Assembly (NCBI RefSeq): GCF_002551245.1
Contig: NZ_NTGZ01000014.1
Location: forward strand, 1-56,867
DNA: 56,867 bases
From: Streptomyces sp. rh34
Lineage (GTDB): Bacteria > Actinomycetota > Actinomycetes > Streptomycetales > Streptomycetaceae
Direction: 5' to 3'
The notes under the pieces were generated by a model. The model made no database searches and had not been told where the DNA came from. It saw only the letters and a list, made by a program, of their open reading frames with translations. Positions 26,947-35,480 of this stretch are shown here, in pieces (position 1 is the stretch's first letter; each line of letters opens with the position of its first letter). The translations under genes were made by a program, and so were the position numbers.

Positions 26947-28434
26947 GTGCGCGTCCCGACCCGTCCCCTGCTCCTGCCCGCGGTCCTCGCCGCCTCCGCC
27001 CTGCTCACCGGCTGCTTCGCGTCCCCGGAGGCCGACGATGCCGGTGCCGGCAAGCGCCTCCGCGTCGCGATGATGCAGCCTCCGCGCTCGGGCCTGTCCC
27101 CGCTGTCCGATGACGCGTTCAAGCTGTCCCGCTGGTCCACTGCTGAGACGCTCGTGAGCCTGAACGCGGACGGCGACGCCGAGCCCGCGCTGGCCACCGA
27201 GTGGAAGCAGTCCGGCCGGAGCTGGACCTTCACCCTCCGTGAGGACGTCACCTTCCACGACGGCTCCGAGCTGACCGGCGAGGCCGTCGTCCGTTCCCTC
27301 ACGAAAGCCGCTGGCGCCTCTCCCAAGCCCCGCATTCTCGACGGCGTCGAGCTGACGGTGAAGAAGGGAAGCCCCGGCACCGTGGTCGTCACGACCGCCG
27401 AGGAGGACCCTCTGCTCCCGCAGCGGCTCAGCTCCCCGCAGTTGTCGATCCTCGCGGCGAAGGCGTATCGGGGGAAGACGGTGAATCCGGCCGGTGCCGG
27501 CACCGGCCCCTTCGAGTTGACCAGGGTCAACGGCACCTCCTCCGCCACACTCGACCGCTACGACGCCTACTGGGGCGGTGTGGCCAAGGCTCCCGGCATC
27601 GACGTGACGTTCGTACCCGACGGCACCGCCCGCGCCGCCGCTCTGCGCAGCGGCGAGGCCGACATCGTCGAGGCGGTGCCCGTCTCGCAGGCCGCGCTGC
27701 TGGACGAGGACCTGATCACCGAGGTCCCGATGCCGCGCACCAACACGCTCTACCTCAACACGGAGTCGGGCGCCTTCACGGACCCGGCTCTGCGGGCCGC
27801 GGCCCGGGAGGCGATCGACGCGGAGTCAATCGTCAAGGGCGTGTACGAGGGAAGGGCCGACATCGCCGAGGGGCTGCTCGGGCCCGCCCTGCCGTGGGCG
27901 GCCGACCTGCGGGAGCCGGTGCGCCGTGCGAAGGCGGGTGATCCTGCGGGCAGGAGCATCACCATCGGCACGTTCACCGACCGGGCGGAACTGCCCGAAG
28001 TGGCCGCCGCTCTGCAACAGCAGCTGAAGAAGGCGGGCTTCCAGGTGAAGCTGGAGGTGCGCGAGTACGCCAATATCGAGTCCGACGCCCTGGCGGGCGT
28101 GTTCGACGCGTTCATCCTCTCCCGGGCCACGGTTCTCGATTCCGGCGACCCGGCCGCCTACCTGTACAGCGATTTCGCCTCCGACGGTTCGTTCAACATC
28201 CCCCAGCTCGCCGATCCGGCCGTGGACAAGGCCCTGGACAAGGCGGGCGCGACGCCGACCGGTGATGCCCGACGTCGGGCCGTCGTCGACGCCGAGGCCG
28301 ACGTACTCGCCACCGACGCGGCGGTGCCGATGCTCCACGAGCGCGTGATCCAGGGTGACGCCGGCGACGTGGCCGGCGCGGCCCACGATCCGCGGGAGCG
28401 GGAACTGGTCACGCTCGACACGCACGTCAAGTGA
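26947..28434 (+). CDS. ABC transporter substrate-binding lipoprotein (SBP_bac_5)
   Basis: 495 residues from a GTG at 26947 with CCCGGAGTGACC before it. The signal peptide ends in a lipobox (ALLTGC). The mature part is a family 5 extracellular solute-binding protein (peptide/nickel/opine class): LATEWKQSGRSWTFTLREDV and FHDGSELTGEAVVRSL at the N-lobe, GTGPFELTRVNG and RYDAYWGG in the middle. With the metal box upstream and the layout binding protein-permease-two ATPases, a metallophore or metal-chelate cargo is more likely than general peptides, but this is inferred. The stop overlaps the permease GTG. Confidence 0.9.
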   Translation: MRVPTRPLLLPAVLAASALLTGCFASPEADDAGAGKRLRVAMMQPPRSGLSPLSDDAFKLSRWSTAETLVSLNADGDAEPALATEWKQSGRSWTFTLREDVTFHDGSELTGEAVVRSLTKAAGASPKPRILDGVELTVKKGSPGTVVVTTAEEDPLLPQRLSSPQLSILAAKAYRGKTVNPAGAGTGPFELTRVNGTSSATLDRYDAYWGGVAKAPGIDVTFVPDGTARAAALRSGEADIVEAVPVSQAALLDEDLITEVPMPRTNTLYLNTESGAFTDPALRAAAREAIDAESIVKGVYEGRADIAEGLLGPALPWAADLREPVRRAKAGDPAGRSITIGTFTDRAELPEVAAALQQQLKKAGFQVKLEVREYANIESDALAGVFDAFILSRATVLDSGDPAAYLYSDFASDGSFNIPQLADPAVDKALDKAGATPTGDARRRAVVDAEADVLATDAAVPMLHERVIQGDAGDVAGAAHDPRERELVTLDTHVK

Positions 28435-30176
28435 GGCCGACCAGGGCGGGGGTGACCCGCGCTCTCTGCCTCGCCGCCGCGTTGGCCGCCGTCGGTCTGC
28501 TGCCCTGGCTCTCCGGCCGGGACCCGGCCCTGACGGTGCTGCGTGCCCGGTCCGCCGAACAGGAGCCGACCGAGGAGGCCTTGTCGGCGATCCGCCGGGA
28601 TCTCGGCCTGGACGCGGGCCCGCTCTCCCTGCTCGGCGACTGGGCAGCCGGACTCCTGCGCGGCGACCTCGGCACCTCCTGGGTGTCGGGGACGGACATT
28701 CTGCCGTCCGTCGTCTCCGGGCTCCAGGTGTCGCTGGGCCTGATGGTCGCTGCGCTGACCGTGGCGGTGCTGCTGGCCGCGGCCCTGGTGGTGCCCGTGC
28801 TGGTGCGGGGGCGGGGGTCGGCCGGGGCGTTCGCGGCCATGACCGCTGCCGTGCCGGAGTTTCTCCTGGCCACCGTGGCGTTGCTGGTGTGCGGGGTGTG
28901 GCTGGGGTGGCTGCCGACGTCCGGCTGGCGGGGGCCCGAGTATCTGGTTCTGCCTGCCCTCGCGCTCGGCGTTCCCGCCGGCGGCCTTCTCGGGCGGCTC
29001 GTCGCGGACGCGCTGCCCGCCGTGCTGGACGAACGATGGGTGGAGCTGTGGCGGGGAGCGGGAGTGAGCCGCACCCGTGTCGTGTTCGCCGCGCTGCGTC
29101 GTGTACTCCCGCCGCTGGTACCGCAGTTCGGGATGGTCGCCGTCGGTCTGACGGGCGGCGCGGTCGCGGTGGAGACCGTGTTCGCGGTGCCCGGCATCGG
29201 GCGTACCGCGCTGGGGGCGGCCAAGTCGCAGGACCTGCCGCTGCTCCAGGGGTCCGTCTTCGCCCTGCTCGCTCTGGGTCTGGTCATGGGGGCGGTGGCC
29301 GCCCTCGTACGGCGCCGGCTGCTGGGCCCCGCCCTGCGTGACGCCGGGCTCTCGTTGCCGCCGGCCCGCCCGGTCCGGGTACACCCGGCGGTCCCGGCCG
29401 TCCTCGGGGCCCTGCTGCTGGCGGCGATCGGCTGGGGTCTGTTCCGCGACCCGTACGCGGTCGACACCACGGCCCGGCTGGCCGCGCCCTCCTGGGCGAA
29501 CCCGATGGGCACCGACGGGCTCGGCCGCGACGTGCTGGCCCGGCTCGGCCACGGTGCCGCCTCCACGGTCGGCACGGCGGCGGCCGTGTGCCTGCTGAGC
29601 CTGGTGGTCGCCCTGGCCCTCGGTTTCCTGCCCGGCGTCGCGGCGGGTGCTGCGGATATCGCCAATGCCCTGCCGCCGGTGATCGTCGGCATCCTCGTCG
29701 CGGCGGTGGCCGGTCCGGGCACCGGCGGCGCGGCCCTCGCGGTCGCGCTGATCTCGTGGCCGCCCCTGGCGGCGCATGCGGCGGCGCTGGTGCAGGAGGT
29801 GCGGGCGTCGGCGTTCCTGACCGCCCAACGCGCCATAGGGGCGCCACCGCTGTGGATTCTCACCCGGCACGTCCTGCCGTCCGTCGCCGCCCCGGTCGCC
29901 CGCCACGCCCTGTTGCGGCTGCCCGGCATCGCCCTGGCCCTGGCCTCACTGGGGTTCCTCGGCCTCGGTGCCCAGCCGCCCGCCCCCGAGTGGGGCCTGC
30001 TCCTCGACGAGTCCCGCGCCTATGTGGAACGCGCCCCGTGGGCGGCCCTCGCGCCGGCCGCCGCACTGGCCCTGCTGGCGGGGCTGGCCGTGTCGGGGGC
30101 GGCGTACGCCCAGGGCCGGGGAGGCGGGCGCACGCCCGCGCGCACTGTACGGAAGGAGACCGCCCATGCGGTCTGA
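28431..30176 (+). CDS. Fused dual permease of a peptide/metallophore-type ABC transporter
   Basis: 581 residues, roughly twice a normal permease. Residues 1-300 resemble the DppB half (LQVSLGLMVAALTVAVLLAA, EAA loop at GAGVSRTRVVFAALRRVLPP). Residues 310-581 resemble the DppC half (NPMGTDGLGRDVLARLGHG, EAA loop at AIGAPPLWILTRHVLPSVAA). The two subunits normally come from separate genes, so this is a gene fusion. The first half also lacks part of the usual extracytoplasmic loop. GTG at 28431 overlaps the previous stop, and the end overlaps the ATPase start by 11 bp. Confidence 0.9.
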   Translation: MRPTRAGVTRALCLAAALAAVGLLPWLSGRDPALTVLRARSAEQEPTEEALSAIRRDLGLDAGPLSLLGDWAAGLLRGDLGTSWVSGTDILPSVVSGLQVSLGLMVAALTVAVLLAAALVVPVLVRGRGSAGAFAAMTAAVPEFLLATVALLVCGVWLGWLPTSGWRGPEYLVLPALALGVPAGGLLGRLVADALPAVLDERWVELWRGAGVSRTRVVFAALRRVLPPLVPQFGMVAVGLTGGAVAVETVFAVPGIGRTALGAAKSQDLPLLQGSVFALLALGLVMGAVAALVRRRLLGPALRDAGLSLPPARPVRVHPAVPAVLGALLLAAIGWGLFRDPYAVDTTARLAAPSWANPMGTDGLGRDVLARLGHGAASTVGTAAAVCLLSLVVALALGFLPGVAAGAADIANALPPVIVGILVAAVAGPGTGGAALAVALISWPPLAAHAAALVQEVRASAFLTAQRAIGAPPLWILTRHVLPSVAAPVARHALLRLPGIALALASLGFLGLGAQPPAPEWGLLLDESRAYVERAPWAALAPAAALALLAGLAVSGAAYAQGRGGGRTPARTVRKETAHAV

Positions 30177-31125
30177 AGCACTGCTGTCGGTCCGTGACCT
30201 GCGCATCTCGTTCGGCGAGGCCGAGGTGGTACGCGGACTGACCTTCGATGTCCGTCCGCGTGAGGTGTTCGCCCTCGTCGGGGAGTCGGGTGCGGGCAAG
30301 TCCCTCACCGCCCGGGCCCTGCTCGGCATGGTGCCGCGCGGTGCCACTGTCGGCGGCGACCTGCGGTTGCGGGGCTCCGCCGATCTCGTCGCCGAACGCG
30401 GGCGCAGGATCACCTTCGTCCCCCAGGACGCCCTGTCCGCTCTCTCCCCCGTCCACACGGTGGGCGACCAGCTCGCCGCCGCCGTGCGGTCGGTACGGCG
30501 ACTGTCCCGCGCGAAGGCGCGTGCCCTGGCCGTGGAGGCACTGGACCGGGTCGGCATCCCGGACGCCGCACGCCGGGCCCGGGCCTACCCCCATGAGTAC
30601 TCGGGCGGCATGCGGCAGCGCGCGGTGATCGCCATGGCTACGGTCAACGAGCCCGATGTCGTCGTCGCGGACGAGCCGACCACCGCGCTGGACGAGGAAC
30701 GCCGCGAGCAGGTACTGCGGGTTCTCGCCGAGCAGCGGGAAGCGGTCGGCGCCTCGCTGGTCCTCGTCACCCATGACCTGGGCGTCGTGCGGGCCCACGC
30801 GGACCGCGTGCTGGTGATGTACGCGGGGCGGTCGACCGAACTCGGCCCGGTCCGTCAGGTCCTGGACCGTCCGCGCGCCCCGTACACGGCGGGCCTGCTG
30901 GCCTCCCTCCCGCGGGACGGCCCCCGGCGCCGCCGATTGCCCGTGCTCCTCGGCACCCCGCCCACGCCGGACGCCCTCGGGCCTGGCTGCGCCTTCGCGC
31001 CGCGCTGCCCGCTGGCGACGAACACGTGCCACGACCGCGAACCCGATCTGCAGACCGTGGACGGACGTCTGGTCGCCTGCCATCACGCCGCCGACGTACC
31101 CGCACCTTTCCGGGAGCTCCTGTGA
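30166..31125 (+). CDS. ABC transporter ATP-binding protein (DppD-like)
   Basis: 319 residues from ATG at 30166 with GGAAGGAGA upstream. Walker A GESGAGKS, signature YSGGMRQRAVIA, Walker B VVVADEPTTALD and H-loop LVTHDLGV are intact. The C-terminal oligopeptide-transporter extension has PRCPLATNTCHDREP, the cysteine-rich motif that binds an iron-sulfur cluster in several Dpp/Opp ATPases. It should pair with the shorter ATPase encoded next to energise the fused permease. Confidence 0.92.
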   Translation: MRSEALLSVRDLRISFGEAEVVRGLTFDVRPREVFALVGESGAGKSLTARALLGMVPRGATVGGDLRLRGSADLVAERGRRITFVPQDALSALSPVHTVGDQLAAAVRSVRRLSRAKARALAVEALDRVGIPDAARRARAYPHEYSGGMRQRAVIAMATVNEPDVVVADEPTTALDEERREQVLRVLAEQREAVGASLVLVTHDLGVVRAHADRVLVMYAGRSTELGPVRQVLDRPRAPYTAGLLASLPRDGPRRRRLPVLLGTPPTPDALGPGCAFAPRCPLATNTCHDREPDLQTVDGRLVACHHAADVPAPFRELL

Positions 31126-31802
31126 ACCACCCTCTTCTGGATGTTCGCGACCTCGTCGTCCGTCACGGCCCGGTGACCGCCGTGGACCATGTCTCCTTCG
31201 CACTGGACGCCGGTGAGACCCTCGCTCTCAACGGACCTTCCGGGTGCGGCAAGACCTCCACGGCCCTCGCGGTACTCCAGCTACGCCGGCCCGACGCCGG
31301 GAAGGTCCGCTTCGAGGGACAGGAGCTGACAACCCTGACGGAACACGAACTGCGCCCGCTTCGCCCACGCATGCAGCCGGTCTTCCAGGACCCCTACGGC
31401 TCCCTCAGCCCTCGCCACCGCATCCGCGACGCGGTGGCCGAGCCGCTGAAGGTCCACGGCAGGTGGAACTCCGCCGACGGCCCCGCACGCGTGGCCGAGC
31501 TGCTCGACCAGGTCGGCCTCGCCCCGTCATGCGGGGACCGGCGACCCCACGAACTGTCCGGCGGCCAGTGCCAGCGGGCGGGAATCGCCCGCGCCCTCGC
31601 CTCCGGGCCGCGCCTGCTCGTCCTCGACGAACCCGTCTCGGCACTCGATGCCTCCGTGCGCGCCGGCGTGCTGAACCTGCTCGCCGACCTCCAGGACGAG
31701 CTGGGCCTCGGCTACCTGTTCATCTGCCACGACCGGGCAGTCGTACGGCACTTCGCGGACCGGGTGATCGAGATGCGGGACGGGCGCACCGTCCCCACCT
31801 GA
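31122..31802 (+). CDS. ABC transporter ATP-binding protein (DppF-like)
   Basis: 226 residues from a GTG at 31122 overlapping the previous stop (GTGA). Walker A GPSGCGKTS, Q-loop PVFQDPYGSLSP, signature LSGGQCQRAG, Walker B LLVLDEPVSALD and H-loop FICHDRAVV are all present. It is shorter than typical DppF because the C-terminal extension is absent. Last gene of the four-gene operon; the pirin 3'-end repeat follows after 160 bp of sequence with no gene. Confidence 0.91.
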   Translation: MNHPLLDVRDLVVRHGPVTAVDHVSFALDAGETLALNGPSGCGKTSTALAVLQLRRPDAGKVRFEGQELTTLTEHELRPLRPRMQPVFQDPYGSLSPRHRIRDAVAEPLKVHGRWNSADGPARVAELLDQVGLAPSCGDRRPHELSGGQCQRAGIARALASGPRLLVLDEPVSALDASVRAGVLNLLADLQDELGLGYLFICHDRAVVRHFADRVIEMRDGRTVPT

Positions 31803-31985
31803 GACCGCGATGAGGCGTGCCGGGCTGCGCCCCCGAACTCCGATCGAACCATGATCAGGTACGCAGTGTCAGCTGGGGTCGACATCCAAGCACGCCAAGG
31901 GGCAAGTGAGCAGCTGCGAGTCGCCCAGAAACGGAACTCCTCCGAAGCCAGCCACCCTGAGGCCAGTTCGGGCGATAACCCCAGA

Positions 31986-32150
31986 TCAGCGCAGCCTCCC
32001 CCGCGCCTTCAGCGGCACCGAAGGCAGCTCCGGGGCCGGAATCGAAGGGCCGTCGTAGCCCTTCACCTCACCGAAGCGGGTGCCGTTCATCCAGTCGTCA
32101 CGGGCCTGCGCGATCTCCTCCTGGGACCGTCCGATCCAGTTCCAGAACAT
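31986..32150 (-). pseudogene. Displaced pirin 3' end, copy B (left attachment site region)
   Basis: Reads MFWNWIGRSQEEIAQARD then GTRFGEVKGYDGPSIP and ELPSVPLKARGRLR before a TGA at 31986-31988, an undamaged pirin C-terminus of 54 codons with no start region of its own. It begins exactly where homology to the intact gene begins (AGTTCCAGAACAT at 32138-32150 equals 55537-55549). The integrase gene starts 91 bp to the right. It is best read as the pirin 3' end pushed aside when the CRISPR island inserted. Unlike copy C it has no frameshift, consistent with a more recent event. Confidence 0.82.
32138..32150. repeat. Predicted attL core
   Basis: AGTTCCAGAACAT, identical to 55537-55549. Sequence similarity between the two pirin segments ends immediately to the right of this point, which places the strand exchange in or next to it. 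Copy C has the same stretch with one change (AGTTCCGGAACAT, 7901-7913). Confidence 0.6.
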
Positions 32151-32201
32151 AACATCGATTTACCGTTTCATCCCAGCTCAGGGGCTTGATCGACCATCCG
32201 G

Positions 32202-32220
32202 GGTCAGCAAAAGGTCAGCA
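32202..32220 (+). repeat. Predicted integrase arm-type site, left
   Basis: GGTCAGCAAAAGGTCAGCA is a tandem GGTCAGCA pair 21 bp before the integrase start and 52 bp from the core. A close relative (AGTCAGCGAAAGGTCAGCA) occurs at 55199-55217 near the other end. Confidence 0.5.
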
Positions 32221-32241
32221 AGACGCCCGGGAGTCGACAAC

Positions 32242-33396
32242 ATGGCCACCATTAACCTCGTCCGCGGCATGGGAAGCTTCTTCAAGGAGTGCGAGCACCC
32301 TGAAAGCCGATGGCCGAAGTGCCCGCACGATTACAAGATCCGCTACCGCAACGCGGCCGGACGGCAGGCCGAGGAATCCGGCTTCTCCACCCAGGAGAAG
32401 GCGAAGGCCCGCCTCGCCGAGGTCTACCAGGCCCGGAAGAACAGCCCACAGAACCAGCACAAAGTCGAGCGCATCCAGAAGTACGGCCCGATGCGGTTCG
32501 AGCAGTACGCCACCGAGTGGAAGGCCAGCCAGCGCGACCTCAGCCCCAGCTCCCGGCGACACCTTGACTCGCTACTCGTCCACCACCTCTACCCTGCTTT
32601 CCAGAGCCGCCGGATGGGCACCTTCGACCACAAGGTCGTCGAAGCCTTCATCCAGTCCATGGAGCGCAACGGCGTCGGCCTGGCCACTCAGTCCAACGTC
32701 TTCGACAAACTCAAGTCGATCCTGCTGGACGCCCACCGGCTCGGTCTCTACGACGACAACCCGCTCGGCGGCGTCAAGCCCCCGCAGTACGACCCCAAGC
32801 GCGCTGTCATCCCCTCCCCCGCTCAGCTTCACGGCATACGCGCCGCCGGCGACGACGTGTTCCGCCTCGTCGCCGACCTTATGAGCGGCTGCGGTATGCG
32901 CAACGGGGAAGCGCTGGCCGTCAACATCAACAACATCGTGGCCGACAACGTGTACCGGATCACCGAGCAGGTCAACCAGACCACGAAGGCCTACGCTCCC
33001 CTCAAGCACCGCAAGGTCGGCGACTACCGCGACGTCCCGCTCCCGGCACGGGTCAAGCACTCCATCGAGTGGTACGCGGACACGTACGGCACCATTGACG
33101 GCTACCTGTTCCGCAGCCCGCGAGACCTGACCAAGCCGATGCTCAACTACTGGATCGGGAACCAGTGGCAGCGCATGAAGAAGGCTGGCCTCGTCGAGAT
33201 CCCCGAAGGCATGGTGGTCTACGGCTTCCGCCACTTCTTCGCCTCCAACTGCCTCACCCACAACATCCCCATCACCGACGTCGCGGAATGGATGGGCCAC
33301 CGCAGCCTCGACATCACCTTCAAGATCTACCGCCACCTCATGCCCGGCTCGATCGGCCGCGCCGCCAAGGTCCTGAACCTCGACCTCGCCGCCTGA
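32242..33396 (+). CDS. int: Tyrosine recombinase (integrase)
   Basis: 384 residues from ATG at 32242 (CCGGGAG upstream). An N-terminal arm-binding region is followed by a core-binding SAM-like domain (FEQYATEWKASQRDLSPSSR) and the catalytic domain. Catalytic residues are visible: R220 in SGCGMRNGEALA, R330 in YGFRHFF, H353 in WMGHRSLD and nucleophile Y363 in KIYRHLMP. The first histidine of the H-x-x-R box is replaced by Tyr (about Y327). It lies beside the displaced pirin end, the usual position for the enzyme that made the insertion. A perfect terminator hairpin follows. The longer frame from 32080 overlaps the attachment site and was rejected. Confidence 0.93.
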   Translation: MATINLVRGMGSFFKECEHPESRWPKCPHDYKIRYRNAAGRQAEESGFSTQEKAKARLAEVYQARKNSPQNQHKVERIQKYGPMRFEQYATEWKASQRDLSPSSRRHLDSLLVHHLYPAFQSRRMGTFDHKVVEAFIQSMERNGVGLATQSNVFDKLKSILLDAHRLGLYDDNPLGGVKPPQYDPKRAVIPSPAQLHGIRAAGDDVFRLVADLMSGCGMRNGEALAVNINNIVADNVYRITEQVNQTTKAYAPLKHRKVGDYRDVPLPARVKHSIEWYADTYGTIDGYLFRSPRDLTKPMLNYWIGNQWQRMKKAGLVEIPEGMVVYGFRHFFASNCLTHNIPITDVAEWMGHRSLDITFKIYRHLMPGSIGRAAKVLNLDLAA

Positions 33397-33398
33397 AC

Positions 33399-33438
33399 GT
33401 GCGAGGCCCCCTCCATCGCCATGGAGGGGGCCTCGCAC
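33399..33438. terminator. Bidirectional terminator between integrase and excisionase genes
   Basis: An 18-bp perfect stem, GTGCGAGGCCCCCTCCAT (33399-33416) with its complement at 33421-33438, and a 4-base loop. It begins 3 bp after the integrase stop and 19 bp before the end of the convergent excisionase gene, so it serves both. Confidence 0.85.
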
Positions 33439-33456
33439 ACATCCAATCACGCGACC

Positions 33457-33648
33457 TCAACCACCCGACGACCGCTGCTGTTTCACCCACGCTTGAACCT
33501 CGGCCACCTTGAACTGCAGCTTGGCATTTCGCCCGCTCCCGAACCTGTACGGAATGAGGCCCGCGCGAGCGGCTTCGCGATACACCCACGGTACCGACAT
33601 GTTCAGGTATTTCGCGGTTTCCTTGGCACTCATGAAATTCTGGCTCAT
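33457..33648 (-). CDS. xis: Excisionase-type helix-turn-helix protein
   Basis: 63 residues with a MerR/excisionase-like winged helix: SAKETAKYLNMSVPWVYREA, then GLIPYRFGSGRNAKLQFKV and VQAWVKQQ. Such small DNA-bending proteins direct integrases towards excision in actinobacterial elements. It is convergent with the integrase. ATG at 33648 is preceded by GAGAGGAAT in the coding direction. Basic and cytoplasmic. Confidence 0.82.
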   Translation of the reverse strand: MSQNFMSAKETAKYLNMSVPWVYREAARAGLIPYRFGSGRNAKLQFKVAEVQAWVKQQRSSGG

Positions 33649-33989
33649 TGGGATTCCTCTCGACGACGGTCAGCATCTGCCGGAGAGAATCACGCGCGGA
33701 GAGTCGTTTGGCTGAACCGAAATTCTGCGCTAACGCGCCTTCCACGCACCCCTAAATAGCCGCAGGACAAAGGGTGCGGAGAGCCTGGAAGTTGCCAGGG
33801 GTACGGGACTTGTTCAGGTCGCGGGTACACCCCGGCCTGGCCTGGGAGAACCACAGTCGGGGCCGTTCGGGCGAGCGATGAACTACACGGTCATCCCATT
33901 CCGACCCTGTTTCATCGAGTAGCACGGCTCGTCCGCGTGGATCCGGTCGATGGGGATCAGGATGCATCGACGACCGCTTTGCGACCCTC

Positions 33990-34127
33990 CGGAAGGTCGC
34001 GACGACCGCAGCCACCTTGTACGCCGAGTACAAGGAGCCGCTGTACGCCGCTCCCCCGCTGCTCCAGCGGATGGTCGACGCGGGGCGCCTCGGCCGCAAG
34101 ACGGGGTCGGGCTTCTACGCGTACTGA
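33990..34127 (+). pseudogene. 3-hydroxyacyl-CoA dehydrogenase C-terminal remnant
   Basis: The frame reads LYAEYKEPLYAAPPLLQRM then VDAGRLGRKTGSGFYAY before TGA at 34125-34127, the classic C-terminus of 3-hydroxybutyryl-CoA dehydrogenase (V-D-A-G-x-L-G-R-K-T-G-x-G-F-Y). The NAD domain is gone. The gene's own terminator hairpin survives at 34133-34175. Confidence 0.7.
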
Positions 34128-34132
34128 GCGTC

Positions 34133-34175
34133 CCCCGGGCGGGCCCGTCGCTCACGTCGGCGGGCCCGCCCGGGG
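34133..34175 (+). terminator. Hairpin behind the dehydrogenase remnant
   Basis: CCCCGGGCGGGCCCG (34133-34147) pairs with CGGGCCCGCCCGGGG (34161-34175), a perfect 15-bp stem with a 13-base loop, 5 bp after the TGA. Confidence 0.75.
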
Positions 34176-34875
34176 CACGTTCTCCGAGGTCAGGGCCATG
34201 TGCGGCTCCGAAAGAGCCTCGTCTTTCACTGCCGACCCGACCCCGTGCCGGAGCACTACGGGGCGACGGGAGATGCGCGAGCCCGAAGCCCTGGGCCCTT
34301 CAGCGCTGTCGCAGCCTTCCGTGCTTGTACTGCGAAAACTCCCTCGGATGTCCCTCCGACAGAGCTGAAAGTCCCTGAAAAGTCCCTGGCGACTCGGACC
34401 TGGGACCTACGCATTACGAGACCGTGAGCGTTCGTGTTGCGTGGTGCTTGACCGTACTACCGAGTGACGTTTTGCCTGATCAGAGCACGTGTGGCTGGTT
34501 GGCCTGTACCCGCTGGTATTTTGATGTCCAAGGGCGTCCGGCCACCGGCTGGCCACCGGAGGGCGCACTGATGGCTACAACTAGGAGCCTCAGGCGGATT
34601 GTGGGCCTTCCACAGTGCCTCCTGCAGCCGATCCTTTTCCTGCGTAAGCACTCCCAAGAGCACTTCACCCGCAGACGGTACGGATCGCCACGCGGTGACC
34701 TATCACGTCGAAGGTTGTGTGCAGCGGTGAGGCCGGACATGAACCCAAGCCTCCCCGCTTCCTAGACCGCGATACAGCCGCTTCACCTGCGGCCGAAGTG
34801 TGTGCAATGAGGACACGAAGGGTGCGGTCGAGGTCATCGCCGGACCCCATGGCCGTGGTCCCTCCAAAGGGGCCG

Positions 34876-35480
34876 CCCCCGCCCTCGGTCACCCCGGAAG
34901 GCGACCGCCACCGCACGCATCGCGTATGCACGCGCGTCCGCCGAGCTGTTGCGATCCTCGGCCACCCTGGAGGGCGACCGCTACGTGTACCCGTACTCCA
35001 CCCGCACTGTTGCGAGCAGTTGCGATCCTCGGCCGCCCCGGAGGGCGGCCGCCACGACGGCGAGCACCGTGGTGACCACCTCTCCGGTGGTGTTGCGATC
35101 CTCGGCTGCCCCGGAGGGCGGCCGCCACCCCGGGTGTGGCAGAGGCTCGAGCCCGTACGCCACGTTGTGATCCTCGGCCACCCCGGAGGGCGGCCGCCAC
35201 GCGGTACAACGCCTGCCGGCCGACGCTCTACACCTCGTTGCGATCCTGCCGCCCCGGAGGGCGGCCACCACTTCTGACGCGTCATCTTGTGCCCGTTCTC
35301 CGTGAGGTTGCGATCCTCGGCCGCCCCGGAGGGCGGCCGCCACAGCTGGTGGACCTGGCCCCGGGGTCGCGGGTGCGGTCGTTGCGATCCTCGGCCGCCC
35401 CGGAGGGCGGCCGCCACAGCTACCCCACTAGCTCAGCCCCCACAAACCATGACGTTGCGATCCTCTATGTCTTCAAGGCA
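34876..35480 (-). CRISPR. CRISPR array 1 (7 repeats plus degenerate ends)
   Basis: Full repeats start at 34948, 35019, 35092, 35164, 35237, 35307 and 35381, each about 37 bp with 34-38-bp spacers. A degenerate repeat lies at 34876-34911. A last half-repeat begins at 35454 (GTTGCGATCCTCTATG) and merges into the truncated cas3 reading frame. On the plus strand repeats read GTTGCGATCC...CCGCCAC, so the predicted crRNA strand is minus. Almost all have the GGCCGCC/GGCGGCC stem variant. No leader is recognisable at the right end, where the truncated cas3 begins. Confidence 0.93.

Larger units (their letters stand above)
7914..32150. mobile_element. Putative older integrated segment between pirin 3'-end copies C and B
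   Basis: About 24 kb lie between two direct pirin 3'-end repeats of about 190 bp that stop at the same internal base. This is the pattern left when an element inserts in a gene and supplies a replacement 3' end. The segment holds accessory genes, pseudogenes and an IS, but no integrase of its own that I can find. The alternative is that copy C arose by an unrelated duplication and this region is ordinary chromosome. This is an inference from the repeat geometry only. Confidence 0.4.
33649..34875. other. Gene-poor stretch with a 3-hydroxyacyl-CoA dehydrogenase remnant
   Basis: About 1.2 kb between the excisionase and the first CRISPR array. The only recognisable coding content is the gene tail at 33990-34127 and its hairpin. 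The remaining 700 bp before the array is lower in GC than its surroundings (around 34430-34700) and holds no gene I can support. Confidence 0.5.

Noticed and set aside
32080..32241. A longer integrase start at 32080
   Set aside because: It would encode through the pirin remnant and attachment core. ATG 32242 has a ribosome site and matches the start of integrase-like sequence.
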